64,000 nucleotides of DNA, taken from the NCBI GenBank assembly GCA_958496175.1, contig OY292278.1, positions 2,976,001 to 3,040,000 of the forward strand. The letters are read 5' to 3'. Below are positions 1 to 12,300 of the stretch, piece by piece. This DNA is from Sisyra terminalis. Taxonomy: Eukaryota; Arthropoda; Insecta; Neuroptera; Sisyridae. Position 1 is the stretch's first letter; every line of letters starts with the position of its first letter. The notes under the pieces were generated by a model. It saw nothing but the letters and a program-made list of their open reading frames with translations. It did no database searches and had not been told where the DNA came from. Position numbers and translations under genes: made by a program.

Positions 1-1230
1 ATTTACGGCTCTTAAACTTCCCGGTTTAAATTCCCGGCAAACTATCCCGATAAATTAATGTTTCTTGTTTTGAGAACGTGGAGAAAGATTCAAGCATTAA
101 TATTCAATTAAACTATAGCAAAAGAAACCATCCCTTATATCCGGTTTTTTCCAATTTAAATTGGCCTTGTTTTAACTTTGAAATGGAATTGTGGACGTCC
201 TGTTACCCACAGGAAGAAAATTTCTTCAAATTGTAATTCACTTAAACGTCCCCAATCTTAATTTCTTGAGAAAACTAAGCCTTATATTGAAAAATCGGCC
301 ATTAAACTAGCTTTATTTCAGACGGAAAATGTCACATCAATTTACGGCTCTAAAACTTCCAGGTTTAAATTCCTGGCAAACTATCCCGATACATTAATGT
401 TTCTTTTTTTGAGAACGTGGAGAAAGATTCAAACATTAATATTCAATCAGACTATAGCAAAAAAAAACCATCCCTTATATCCGGTTTTTCCCAATTTAAA
501 TTGGCCTTGTTTTAACTTTGACATGGAATTGTGGACGTCCTGTTACCCACAGGAAGAAAATTTCTTCAAATTGTAATTCACTTAAACGTCCCTAATCTTA
601 ATTTCTTGAGAAAACTAGGCCTTTTTTTGAAAAATCGGCCATTAAACTGGCCTTATTTCAGACGGAAAATGTCATATCAATTTACGGCTCTTAAACTTCC
701 CGGTTTAAATTCCCGGCAAACTATCCCGATAAATTAATGTTTCTTGTTTTGAGAACGTGGAGAAAGATTCAAGCATTAATATTCAATTAAACTATAGCAA
801 AAGAAACCATCCCTTATATCCGGTTTTTTCCAATTTAAATTGTCCTTGTTTTAGCTTTAAAATGGAGTTGTGGACGTCCTGTTACCCACAGGAAGAAAAT
901 TTCTTCCGATTGTAATTCACTTAAACGTCCCCAATCATAATTTCTTGAGAAAACTAGGCCTTATTTTGAAAAATCGGCCATTAAACTGGCCTTATTTCAG
1001 ACGGAAAATGTCATATCAATTTACGGCTCTTAAACTTCCCGGTTTAAATTCCCGGCAAACTATCCCGATAAATTAATGTTTCTTTTTTTGAGAACGTGGA
1101 GAAAGATTCAAACATTAATATTCAATCAGACTATAGCAAAAGAAAACATCCCTTATATCCGGTTTTTCCCAATTTAAATTGGCCTTGTATTAGCTTTGAA
1201 ATGGAATTGTGGACGTCCTGTTACCCACAG
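1..1230 (+). repeat. Satellite block, type A monomers
   Basis: About three and a half monomers whose internal dyad reads GGCCA-TTAAAC-TGGCC (for example at about 636 and 974) or the variant ending in TAGC (about 296). Most have TTCTTCAAATTG rather than TTCTATCGATTG after the CCCACAGGAAG landmark. The block resembles 5041-6300, so it is probably a copy of that tract. Confidence 0.85.
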
Positions 1231-4200
1231 GAAGAAAATTTCTTCAAATTGTAATTCACTTAAACGTCCCTAATCTTAATTTCTTGAGAAAACTATGCCT
1301 TATTTTGAAAAATCGGCCATTAAAGTGGCCTTATTTCAGACGGAAAATGTCATATCCATTTACGGCTCTAAAACTTCCGGTTTAAATTCCCGGCAAACTA
1401 TCCCGATAAATTAATGTTTCTTTTTTTGAGAACTTGGAGAAAGATTCACACATTAATATTCAATCAGACTATAGCAAAAAAAAACATCCCTTATATCCGT
1501 TTTTTCCCAATTTAAATTGGCCTTGTTTTAGCTTTAAAATGGAATTGTGGACGGCCTGTTACCCACAGGAAGAAAATTTCTATCGATTGTAATTCAATAA
1601 AACGTCCCTTATCCTAATTTCTTGAGAAAACTAAGCCTTATTTTGAAAAATCGGCCATTAAAGTGGCCTTATTTCAGACGGAAAATGTTATATCCATTTA
1701 CGGCTCTAAAACTTCCCGGATTAAATTCCCGGCAAATTATCCCGATACATTAATGTTTCTTCTTTTGAGAACGTGGAGAAAGATTCAAACATTAATATTC
1801 AATCAGACTATAGCAAAAAAAAACCATCCCTTATATCCGGTTTTTCCCAATTTAAATTGGCATTGTTTTAGCTTTGAAATGGAATTGTGGACGTCCTCTT
1901 ACCCACAGGAAGAAAATTTCTTCAAATTGTAATTCACTTAAACGTCCCTAATCTTAATTTCTTGAGAAAAGTAGGCCTTATTTTGAAAAATCTGCCATTA
2001 AACTGGCCTTATTTCAGAAGGAAAATGTCACATCAATTAACGGCTCTAAAACTTCCCGGTTTAAATTCCCGGCAAACTATCCCGATACATTAATGTTTCT
2101 TATTTTGAGAACGTGGAGAAAGATTCAAACATTAATATTCAATCAGACTATAGCAAAAAAAAACCATCCCTTATATCCGGTTTTTCCCAATTTAAATTGG
2201 CATTGTTTTAGCTTTGAAATGGAATTGTGGACGTCCTCTTACCCACAGGAAGAAAATTTCTTCAAATTGTAATTCACTCAAGCGTCCCTAATCTTAATTT
2301 CTTGAGAAAACGTGGCCTTATTTAAAAAATCCGCCAATTGACTGGCCTTATTTCAGACGGAAAATGTCACATCAATTTACGGCTCTAAAACTTCCAGGTT
2401 TAAATTCCTGGCAAACTATCCCGATACATTAATGTTTCTTTTTCTGAGAACGTGGGGAAAGATTCAAACATTAATATTCAATCAGACAATAGCAAAAAAA
2501 AACCATCCCTTATATCCGGTTTTTCCCAATATAAATTGGCCTTGTTTTAGCTTTGAAATGGAATTGTAGACGTCCTGTTACCCACAGGACGAAAATTTCT
2601 TCCGATTGTAATTCAATAAAACGTCCCTTATCTTAATTTCTTGAGAAAACTAGGCCTTATTTTGAAAAATCGGCCATTAAAGTGGCCTTATTTCAGACGG
2701 AAAATGTCATATCCATTTACGGCTCTAAAACTTCCCGGATTAAATTCCCGGCAAAGTATCCCGATACATTAATGTTTCTTCTTTTGAGAACGTGGAGAAA
2801 GATTTAAGCATTAATATTCAATCAGACTATAGCAAAAGAAAACATCCCTTATATCCGGTTTTTCCCAATTTAAATTGTCCTTGTTTTAGCTTTGAAATGG
2901 AATTGTGGACGTCCTGTTACCCACAGGAAGAAAATTTCTATCGATTGTAATTCAATAAAACGTCCCTTATCCTAATTTCTTGAGAAAAATAAGCCTTATT
3001 TTGAAAAATCGGCCATTAAAGTGGCCTTATTTCAGACGCAAAATGTCTCATCTATTTAAGGCTTTAAAATTTACCGGTTTAAATTCCCGGCAAACTATCC
3101 CGATAAATTAATGTTTCTTTTTTTGAGAACTTGGAGAAAGATTCAATCAATAATTTTCAATCAGACTATAGCAAAAAAAACCTTCCCTTATATCCGGTTT
3201 TTCCCAATTTAAATTGGCCTTGTTTTAGCTTTAAAATGGAATTGTGGACGGCCTGTTACCCACAGGAAGAAAATTTCTATCGATTGTAATTCAATAAATC
3301 GTCCTTTATCCTAATTTCTTGAGAAAAATAAGCCTTATTTTGAAAAATCGGCCATTTAAGTGGCCTTATTTCTGACGGAAAATGTCTCATCTATTTAAGG
3401 CTCTAAAACTTCCCGGTTTAAATTCCCGGCAAACTATCCCGATAAATTAATGTTTCTTTTTTTGAGAACTTGGAGAAAGATTCAAACATTAATATTCAAT
3501 CAGACTATAGCAAAAAAAAACCATCCCTTATATCCGGTTTTTCCCAATATAAATTGGCCTTGTTTTAGCTTTGAAATGGAATTGTAGACGTCCTGTTACC
3601 CACAGGAAGAAAATTTCTTCCGATTGTAATTCAATAAAACGTCCCTTATCTTAATTTCTTGAGAAAACTAGGCCTTATTTTGAAAAATCGGCCATTAAAG
3701 AGGCCTTATTTCAGACGGAAAATGTCATATCCATTTACGGCTCTAAAACTTCCCGGAATAAATTCCCGGCAAATTATCCCGATACATTAATGTTTCTTCT
3801 TTTGAGAACTTGGAGAAAGATTCAAACATTAATTTTCAATCAGACTATAGCAAAAAAAACCATCCCTTATATCCGGTTTTTCCCAATTTAAATTGGCCTT
3901 GTTTTAGCTTTAAAATGGAATTGTGGACGGCCTGTTACCCACAGGAAGAAAATTTCTATCGATTGTAATTCAATTAAACGTCCCTTATCCTAATTTCTTG
4001 AGAAAAATAAGCCTTATTTTGAAAAATCGGCCATTAAAGTGGCCTTATTTCAGACGGAAAATGTCTCATCTATTTAAGGCTCTAAAACTTCCCGGTTTAA
4101 ATTCCCGGCAAACTATCCCGATAAATTAATGTTTCTTTTTTTGAGAACTTGGAGAAAGATTCAAACATTAATTTTCAATCAGACTATAGCAAAAAAAACC

Positions 4201-4900
4201 ATCCCTTATATCCGGTTTTTCCCAATTTAAATTGGCCTTGTTTTAGCTTTAAAATGGAATTGTGGACGGCCTGTTACCCACAGGAAGAAAATTTCTATCG
4301 ATTGTAATTCAATAAATCGTCCCTTATCCTAATTTCTTGAGAAAAATAAGCCTTATTTTGAAAAATCGTCCATTAAAGTGGCCTTATTTCAGACGGTAAA
4401 TGTCTCATCTATTTAAGGCTCTAAAACTTCCCGGTTTAAATTCCCGGCAAACTATCCCGATAAATTAATGTTTCTTTTTTTGAGAACTTGGAGAAAGATT
4501 CAAACATTAATTTTCAATCAGACTATAGCAAAAAAAACCATCCCTTATATCCGGTTTTTCCCAATTTAAATTGGCCTTGTTTTAGCTTTAAAATGGAATT
4601 GTGGACGGCCTGTTACCCACAGGAAGAAAATTTCTATCGATTGTAATTCAATAAATCGTCCCTTATCCTAATTTCTTGAGAAAAATAAGCCTTATTTTGA
4701 AAAATCGTCCATTAAAGTGGCCTTATTTCAGACGGAAAATGTCTCATCTATTTAAGGCTCTAAAACTTCCCGGTTTAAATTCCCGGCAAACTATCCCGAT
4801 AAATTAATGTTTCTTTTTTTGAGAACTTGGAGAAAGATTCAAACATTAATTTTCAATCAGACTATAGCAAAAAAAACCATCCCTTATATCTGGTTTTTCC
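1231..4900 (+). repeat. Satellite block, mainly type C monomers
   Basis: Most units carry GGCCATTAAAGTGGCC, and many carry GGACGGCC in place of GGACGTCC, with TTCTATCGATTG. Two units around 1860-2350 are exceptions with CTGCC or CCGCC at the dyad. The tract at about 1270-3080 is repeated at about 16570-17700, with two monomers missing in the second copy. Confidence 0.85.
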
Positions 4901-7355
4901 CAATTTAAATTGTCCTTGTTTTAACTTTGAAATGGAATTGTGGACGTCCTGTTACCCACAGGAAGAAAATTTCTTCAAATTGTAATTCACTTAAACGTCC
5001 CCAATCTTAATTTCTTGAGAAAACTAAGCCTTATATTGAAAAATCGGCCATTAAACTAGCTTTATTTCAGACGGAAAATGTCACATCAATTTACGGCTCT
5101 AAAACTTCCAGGTTTAAATTCCTGGCAAACTATCCCGATACATTAATGTTTCTTTTTTTGAGAACGTGGAGAAAGATTCAAACATTAATATTCAATCAGA
5201 CTATAGCAAAAAAAAACCATCCCTTATATCCGGTTTTTCCCAATTTAAATTGGCCTTGTTTTAACTTTGAAATGGAATTGTGGACGTCCTGTTACCCACA
5301 GGAAGAAAATTTCTTCAAATTGTAATTCACTTAAACGTCCCTAATCTTAATTTCTTGAGAAAACTAGGCCTTATTTTGAAAAATCGGCCATTAAACTGGC
5401 CTTATTTCAGACGGAAAATGTCATATCAATTTACGGCTCTTAAACTTCCCGGTTTAAATTCCCGGCAAACTATCCCGATAAATTAATGTTTCTTGTTTTG
5501 AGAACGTGGAGAAAGATTCAAGCATTAATATTCAATTAAACTATAGCAAAAGAAACCATCCCTTATATCCGGTTTTTTCCAATTTAAATTGTCCTTGTTT
5601 TAGCTTTAAAATGGAGTTGTGGACGTCCTGTTACCCACAGGAAGAAAATTTCTTCCGATTGTAATTCACTTAAACGTCCCCAATCTTAATTTCTTGAGAA
5701 AACTAGGCCTTATTTTGAAAATCGGCCATTAAACTGGCCTTATTTCAGACGGAAAATGTCATATCAATTTACGGCTCTTAAACTTCCCGGTTTAAATTCC
5801 CGGCAAACTATCCCGATAAATTAATGTTTCTTTTTTTGAGAACGTGGAGAAAGATTCAAACATTAATATTCAATCAGACTATAGCTAAAGAAAACATCCC
5901 TTATATCCGGTTTTTCCCAATTTAAATTGGCCTTGTATTAGCTTTGAAATGGAATTGTGGACGTCCTGTTACCCACAGGAAGAAAATTTCTTCAAATTGT
6001 AATTCACTTAAACGTCCCTAATCTTAATTTCTTGAGAAAACTAGGCCTTATTTTGAAAAATCGGCCATTAAACTGGCCTTATTTCAGACGGAAAATGTCA
6101 TATCAATTTACGGCTCTTAAACTTCCCGGTTTAAATTCCCGGCAAACTATCCCGATAAATTAATGTTTCTTTTTTTGAGAACGTGGAGAAAGATTCAAAC
6201 ATTAATATTCAATCAGACTATAGCAAAAGAAAACATCCCTTATATCCGGTTTTTTCCAATTTAAATTGTCCTTGTTTTAGCTTTAAAATGGAGTTGTGGA
6301 CGTCCTGTTACCCACAGGAAGAAAATTTCTTCAAATTGTAATTCACTTAAACGTCCCTAATCTTAATTTCTTGAAAAAACTAGGCCTTATTTTGAAAAAT
6401 CGGCCATTAAACTGGCCTTATTTCAGACGGAAAATGTCACATCAATTCACGGCTCTAAAACCTCCAGGTATAAATTTCTGGCAATCTATCCCGGTACATT
6501 AATGTTTCTTTTTTTGAGAACGTGGAGAAAGATTCAAGCAGGAATATTCAATTAGACTATAGCAAAAGAAAACATCCCTTATATCCGGTTTTTCCCTATT
6601 TAAATTGGCCTTGTTTTAGCTTTGAAATGGAATTGTGGACGTCCTGTTACCCACAGGAAGAAAATTTCTTCAAATTGTAATTCACTTAAACGTCCCTAAT
6701 CTTAATTTCTTGAGAAAACTAGGCCTTATTTTGAAAAATCGGCCATTAAACTGGCCTTATTTCAGACGGAAAATGTCGCATCAATTTACGGCTCTAAAAC
6801 TTCCCGGTTTAAATTCCCGGCAAACTATCCCGACAAATTAATGTTTCTTTTTTTGAGAACGTGGAGAAAGATTCAAACATTAATATTCAATCAGACTATA
6901 GCAAAAGAAAACATCCCTTATATCCGGTTTTCCCAATTTAAATTGGCCTTGTTTTAGATTTGAAATGGAATTGTGGTCGTCCTGTTACCCACAGGAAGAA
7001 AATTTCTTCAAATTGTAATTCACTTAAACGTCCCTTATCTTAATTTCTTGAGAAAACTAAGCCTTATTTTGATAAATCGGCCATTAAACTGGCCTTATTT
7101 CAGACGGAAAATGTCACATCAATTCACGGCTCTAAAACCTCCAGGTATAAATTTCTGGCAATCTATCCCGGTACATTAATGTTTCTTTTTTTGAGAACGT
7201 GGAGAAAGATTCAAGCAGGAATATTCAATTAGACTATAGCAAAAGAAAACATCCCTTATATCCGGTTTTTCCCTATTTAAATTGGCCTTGTTTTAGCTTT
7301 GAAATGGAATTGTGGACGTCCTGTTACCCACAGGAAGAAAATTTCTTCAAATTGT
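4901..7355 (+). repeat. Satellite block, type A monomers
   Basis: Seven consecutive units with the type A dyad. Several have CCAGG...CCTGG in place of CCCGG...CCCGG at the second dyad, and two end in the distinctive CTGGCAATCTATCCCGG stretch (about 6478 and 7156). The block is closely matched by 18204-20280. Confidence 0.85.
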
Positions 7356-7713
7356 TATTTATTAGATAGCCTTAAATCTACAAACATTGATATAACAAGG
7401 CCTAAATTCATTTTCTAAATTAATTCTTTTTTCAAACTATTCTAATTTGTTGGCAATTCGAATTGTTTAGAATTTTGAATTAAGACAACGCCACAATGTG
7501 TTTCGAATTTAGTTGGAAGCTATGAGTACATCCACCTGACTCACAGGTGGCACTAAAAACTTAAGGTGGTTAAGTGACATTACATGTCAAGAGTTCACTC
7601 GTTCTAGCATAGATGGAAAGACAGCAGATGTCAATTTGACAACTAACTTTTGATAGTATTTCAAATTTTAATTGTATATAATATTAAAATTTAATTGTAT
7701 TTCTTCACATTGT
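7356..7713 (+). repeat. 358-bp segment inside a long satellite unit, copy 1
   Basis: The host unit runs 7312-8007 (696 bp instead of 339). The first 55 bp or so of the segment, and the sequence just after it, are diverged versions of the same monomer portion (both contain GCCTTAAATCTACAAAC). The segment is therefore bounded by an internal direct repeat. The core, about 7415-7695, shows no clear monomer similarity. It contains perfect dyads: CAATTCGAATTG (7454-7465), CCACCTG-ACTCA-CAGGTGG (7532-7550), ACTTAA-GGTGG-TTAAGT (7559-7575), TGACAT-TAC-ATGTCA (7575-7589), TGTCA-ATT-TGACA (7629-7641) and a 10-bp AT stem (7663-7672 with 7683-7692). No ORF of note. It could be an old insertion, or a foreign or rearranged monomer carried along by amplification. 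Confidence 0.9.
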
Positions 7714-8390
7714 AAATCACTAAAAAGCCTTAAATCTACAAACGTTGAGAAAACAAGGCCTTATATTAAAAAATCACCCTTTTAAACGGCCTAATTTCTG
7801 ACGGAAAATGTCACATCAATTTACGGCTCTAAAACTTCCCGGTTTAAATTCCCGGCAAACTATCCCGATAAATTAATGTTTCTTTTTTTGAGAACGTGGA
7901 GAAAGATTCAAACATTAATATTCAATCAGACTATAGCAAAAGAAAACATCCCTTATATCCGGTTTTCCCAATTTAAATTGGCCTTGTTTTAGATTTGAAA
8001 TGGAATTGTGGACGTCCTGTTACCCACAGGAAGAAAATTTCTTCAAATTGTAATTCACTTAAACGTCCCTTATCTTAATTTCTTGAGAAAACTAAGCCTT
8101 ATTTTGATAAATCGGCCATTAAACTGGCCTTATTTCAGACGGAAAATGTCACATCAATTCACGGCTCTAAAACCTCCAGGTATAAATTTCTGGCAATCTA
8201 TCCCGGTACATTAATGTTTCTTTTTTTGAGAACGTGGAGAAAGATTCAAGCAGGAATATTCAATTAGACTATAGCAAAAGAAAACATCCCTTATATCCGG
8301 TTTTTCCCTATTTAAATTGGCCTTGTTTTAGCTTTGAAATGGAATTGTGGACGTCCTGTTACCCACAGGAAGAAAATTTCTTCAAATTGT

Positions 8391-8748
8391 TATTTATTAG
8401 ATAGCCTTAAATCTACAAACATTGATATAACAAGGCCTAAATTCATTTTCTAAATTAATTCTTTTTTCAAACTATTCTAATTTGTTGGCAATTCGAATTG
8501 TTTAGAATTTTGAATTAAGACAACGCCACAATGTGTTTCGAATTTAGTTGGAAGCTATGAGTACATCCACCTGACTCACAGGTGGCACTAAAAACTTAAG
8601 GTGGTTAAGTGACATTACATGTCAAGAGTTCACTCGTTCTAGCATAGATGGAAAGACAGCAGATGTCAATTTGACAACTAACTTTTGATAGTATTTCAAA
8701 TTTTAATTGTATATAATATTAAAATTTAATTGTATTTCTTCACATTGT
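8391..8748 (+). repeat. 358-bp segment inside a long satellite unit, copy 2
   Basis: Essentially identical to copy 1 and exactly 1035 bp downstream of it, as part of the local tandem duplication. The host unit spans 8347-9043 (697 bp). The same six dyads are present. Confidence 0.9.
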
Positions 8749-9380
8749 AAATCACTAAAAAGCCTTAAATCTACAAACGTTGAGAAAACAAGGCCTTATA
8801 TTAAAAAATCACCCTTTTAAACGGCCTAATTTCTGACGGAAAATGTCACATCAATTTACGGCTCTAAAACTTCCCGGTTTAAATTCCCGGCAAACTATCC
8901 CGATAAATTAATGTTTCTTTTTTTGAGAACGTGGAGAAAGATTCAAACATTAATATTCAATCAGACTATAGCAAAAGAAAACATCCCTTATATCCGGTTT
9001 TTTCTAATTTAAATTGTCCTTGTTTTAGCTTTAAAATGGAGTTGTGGACGTCCTGTTACCCACAGGAAGAAAATTTCTTCAAATTGTAATTCACTTAAAC
9101 GTCCCTAATCTTAATTTCTTGAGAAAACTAGGCCTTATTTTGAAAAATCGGCCATTAAACTGGCCTTATTTCAGACGGAAAATGTCACATCAATTTACGG
9201 CTCTAAAACTTCCCGGTTTAAATTCCCGGCAAACTATCCCGACAAATTAATGTTTCTTTTTTTGAGAACGTGGAGAAAGATTCAAACATTAATATTCAAT
9301 CAGACTATAGCAAAAAAAAACCATCCCTTATATCCGGTGTTTGCTAATTTAAATTGGCCTTGTTTAAACTTTGAAATGGA

Positions 9381-12300
9381 ATTGAGGACGTCCTGTTACC
9401 CACAGGAAGAAAATTTCTTCAAATTGTAATTCACTTAAACGTCCCTAATCTTAATTTCTTGAGAAAACTATGCCTTATTTTGAAAAATCTGTCATTAAAC
9501 AGGCCTTATTTCAGTCGGAAAATGTCACATCTATTTAAGGCTCTAAAACTTCCCGGTTTAAATTCCCGGCAAACTATCCCGATACATTTATGTTTCTTTT
9601 TTTGAGAACGTGGGAAAAGATTCATACATTAATATTCAATCAGACTATAGCAAAAGAAAACATCCCTTATATCCTGTTTTTCCCAATTTAAATTGGCCTT
9701 GTTTAAACTTTGAAATGGAATTGTGGACGTCCTGTTACCCACAGGAAGAAAATTTCTTCAAATTGTAATTCACTTAAACGTCCCTAATCTTAATTTCTTG
9801 AGAAAGCTATGCCTTATTTTGAAAAATCAGTCATTAAACAGGCCTTATTTCAGACGGAAAATGTCACATCTATTTAAGGCTCTAAAACTTCCCGGTTTAA
9901 ATTCCCGGCAAACTATCCCGATACATTTATGTTTCTTTTTTTGAGAACGTGGGAAAAGATTCAAACATTAATATTCAATCAGACTATAGCAAAAGAAAAC
10001 ATCCCTTATATCCTGTTTTTCCCAATTTAAATTGGCCTTGTTTTAACTTTGAAATGGAATTGTGGACGTCCAGTTACCCACAGGAAGAAAATTTCTTCAA
10101 ATTGTAATTCACTTAAACGTCCCTAATCTTAATTTCTTGAGAAAACTAGGCCTTATTTTGAAAAATCTGTCATTAAACAGGCCTTATTGAGACGGAAAAT
10201 GTCACATCTATTTAAGGCTCTAAAACTTCCCGGTTTAAATTCCCGGCAAACTATCCCGATACATCAATGTTTCTTTTTTTGAGAACGAAGAAAAAGATTC
10301 AAACATTAATATTCAATCAGACTATAGCAAAAGAAAACATCCCTTATATCCGGTTTTTTCCAATTTAAATTGTCCTTGTTTTAGCTTTGAAATGGAATTG
10401 TGGACGTCCTGTTACCCACAGGAAGAAAATTTCTACCGACTGAAATTCAATAAAACGTCCCTTATCTTAATTTCTTGAGAAAAGTAGGCCTTATTTTGAA
10501 AAATCGGCCATTAAACTGGCCTTATTTCAGACGGAAAATGTCACATCAATTTACGGCTCTAAAACTTCCCGGTTTAAATTCCCGGCAAACTATCCCGATA
10601 CATTAATGTTTCTTTTTTTGAGAACGTGGAGAAAGATTCAAACATTAATATTCAATCAGACTATAGCAAAAAAAAACCATCCCTTATATCCGGTTTTTCC
10701 CAATTTAAATTGGCATTGTTTTAGCTTTGAAATGGAATTGTGGACGTCCTCTTAACCACAGGAAGAAAATTTCTTCAAATTGTAATTCACTTAAACGTCC
10801 CTTATCTTAATTTCTTGAGAAAACTAGGTCTTATTTTGAAAAATCTGTCATTAAACAGGCCTTATTTCAGACGGAAAATGTCTCATCTATTTAAGGCTCT
10901 AAAACTTCCCGGTTTAAATTTCCGGCAAACTATCCCGATACATTAATGTTTCTTTTTTTGAGAACGTGGAAAAAGATTCAAACATTAATATTCAATAAGA
11001 CTATAGCAAAAAAAACCATCCCTTATATCCGGTTTGTCCCAATTTAAATTGGCCTTGTTTAAACTTTTGAAATGGAATTGTGGACGTCCTGTTACCCACA
11101 GGAAGAAAATTTCTTCAAATTGTAATTCCCTTAAACGTCCCTAATCTTAATTTCTTGAGAAAACTAGGCCTTATTTCGAAAAATCTGACATTAAACAGGC
11201 CTTATTTCAGAAGGAAAATGTCACATTAATTTACGGCTCTAAAACTACCAGGTTTAAACTCCTGGCAAACTATCCCGATACATTAATGTTTCTTTTTTTG
11301 AGAATTTGGAGAAAGATTCAAACATTAATTTTCAATCAGACTATAGCAAAAAAACCATCCCTTAAATCCGGTTTTTCCCAATTTAAATTGGCCTTGTTTA
11401 AACTTTTGAAATGGAATTGTGGACGTCCTGTTACCCACAGGAAGAAAATTTCTTCAAATTGTAATTCACTTAAACGTCCCTAATCTTAATTTCTTGAGAA
11501 AACTAGGCCTTATTTTGAAAAATCGGCCATTAAACTGGCCTTATTTCAGACGGAAAATGTCATATCAATTTACGGCTCTTAAACTTCCCGGTTTAAACTC
11601 CCGGCAAACTATCCCGATACATTAATGTTTCTTTTTTTGAGAGCTTGGAGAAAGATTAAAGCATTAATATTCAATTAAACTATAGCAAAAGAAACCATCC
11701 CTTATATCCGGTTTTTTCCAATTTAAATTGTCCTTGTTTTAGCTTTAAAATGGAGTTGTGGACGTCCTGTTACCCACAGGATGAAAATTTCTTCAAATTG
11801 TAATTCACTTAAACGTCCCTTATCTTAATTTCTTGAGAAAACTAGGCCTTACTTTGAAAAACCTGTCATTAAACAGGCCTTATTTCAGACGGAAAATGTC
11901 ACATCTATTTAAGGCTCTAAAACTTCCGGGTTTAAATTCCCGGCAAACTATCCCGCTAAATAATAATTCTTTTTATAAGAACGTGGAGTAAGATTCAAAC
12001 ATTAATATTCAATCATACTATAGCAAAAGAATACATCCCTTATATCCTGTTTTTCCCAATTTAAATTGGCCTTGTTTTAACTTTGAAATGGAATTGTGGA
12101 CGTCCTGTTACCCACAGGAAGAAAATTTCTTCAAATTGTAATTCACTTAAACGTCCCTAATCTTAATTTCTTGAGAAAACTAGGCCTTATTTTGAAAAAT
12201 CTGTCATTAAACAGGCCTTATTTCAGACGGAAAATGTCACATCAATTTACGGCTCTAAAACTTCCGGTTTAAATTCCCGGCAAACTATCCCGATACATTA

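Larger units (their letters stand above)
6973..9043 (+). repeat. Tandem duplication of a 1035-bp three-monomer-length block
   Basis: Positions 6973-8007 and 8008-9043 are nearly identical. Each half consists of one normal monomer followed by one long unit carrying the 358-bp segment. The visible differences are few, such as GTGGTCG versus GTGGACG at the start. The related tract at 19898-20933 has this block only once, so the duplication (or the loss of one copy) came after the larger 12-kb-scale duplication. Confidence 0.9.

Noticed and set aside
531..737. Recurring 68-codon reading frame in dozens of monomers, apparently a conserved small protein family
   Set aside because: Every copy starts at GTG within GTGGACGTCC, and the first in-frame ATG leaves only about 20 codons. 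The monomer is 339 bp (113 codons), so a chance open frame repeats in phase. Frameshifting indels, TAG/TGA changes (for example GTAGACG at 2566) and lack of any domain argue against coding.
1663..1932. 89-codon frame in another phase of the monomer (also at 16962, 26473 and 29863)
   Set aside because: GTG-initiated, present only where a stop happens to be mutated, and overlapping the 68-codon frame. A by-product of the repeat.
7501..7530. CENP-B-box-like sequence (TTCGAATTTAGTTGG) in the 358-bp segment
   Set aside because: It fails the conserved A and CGGG positions of the known box. Ordinary monomers also lack a match on either strand.
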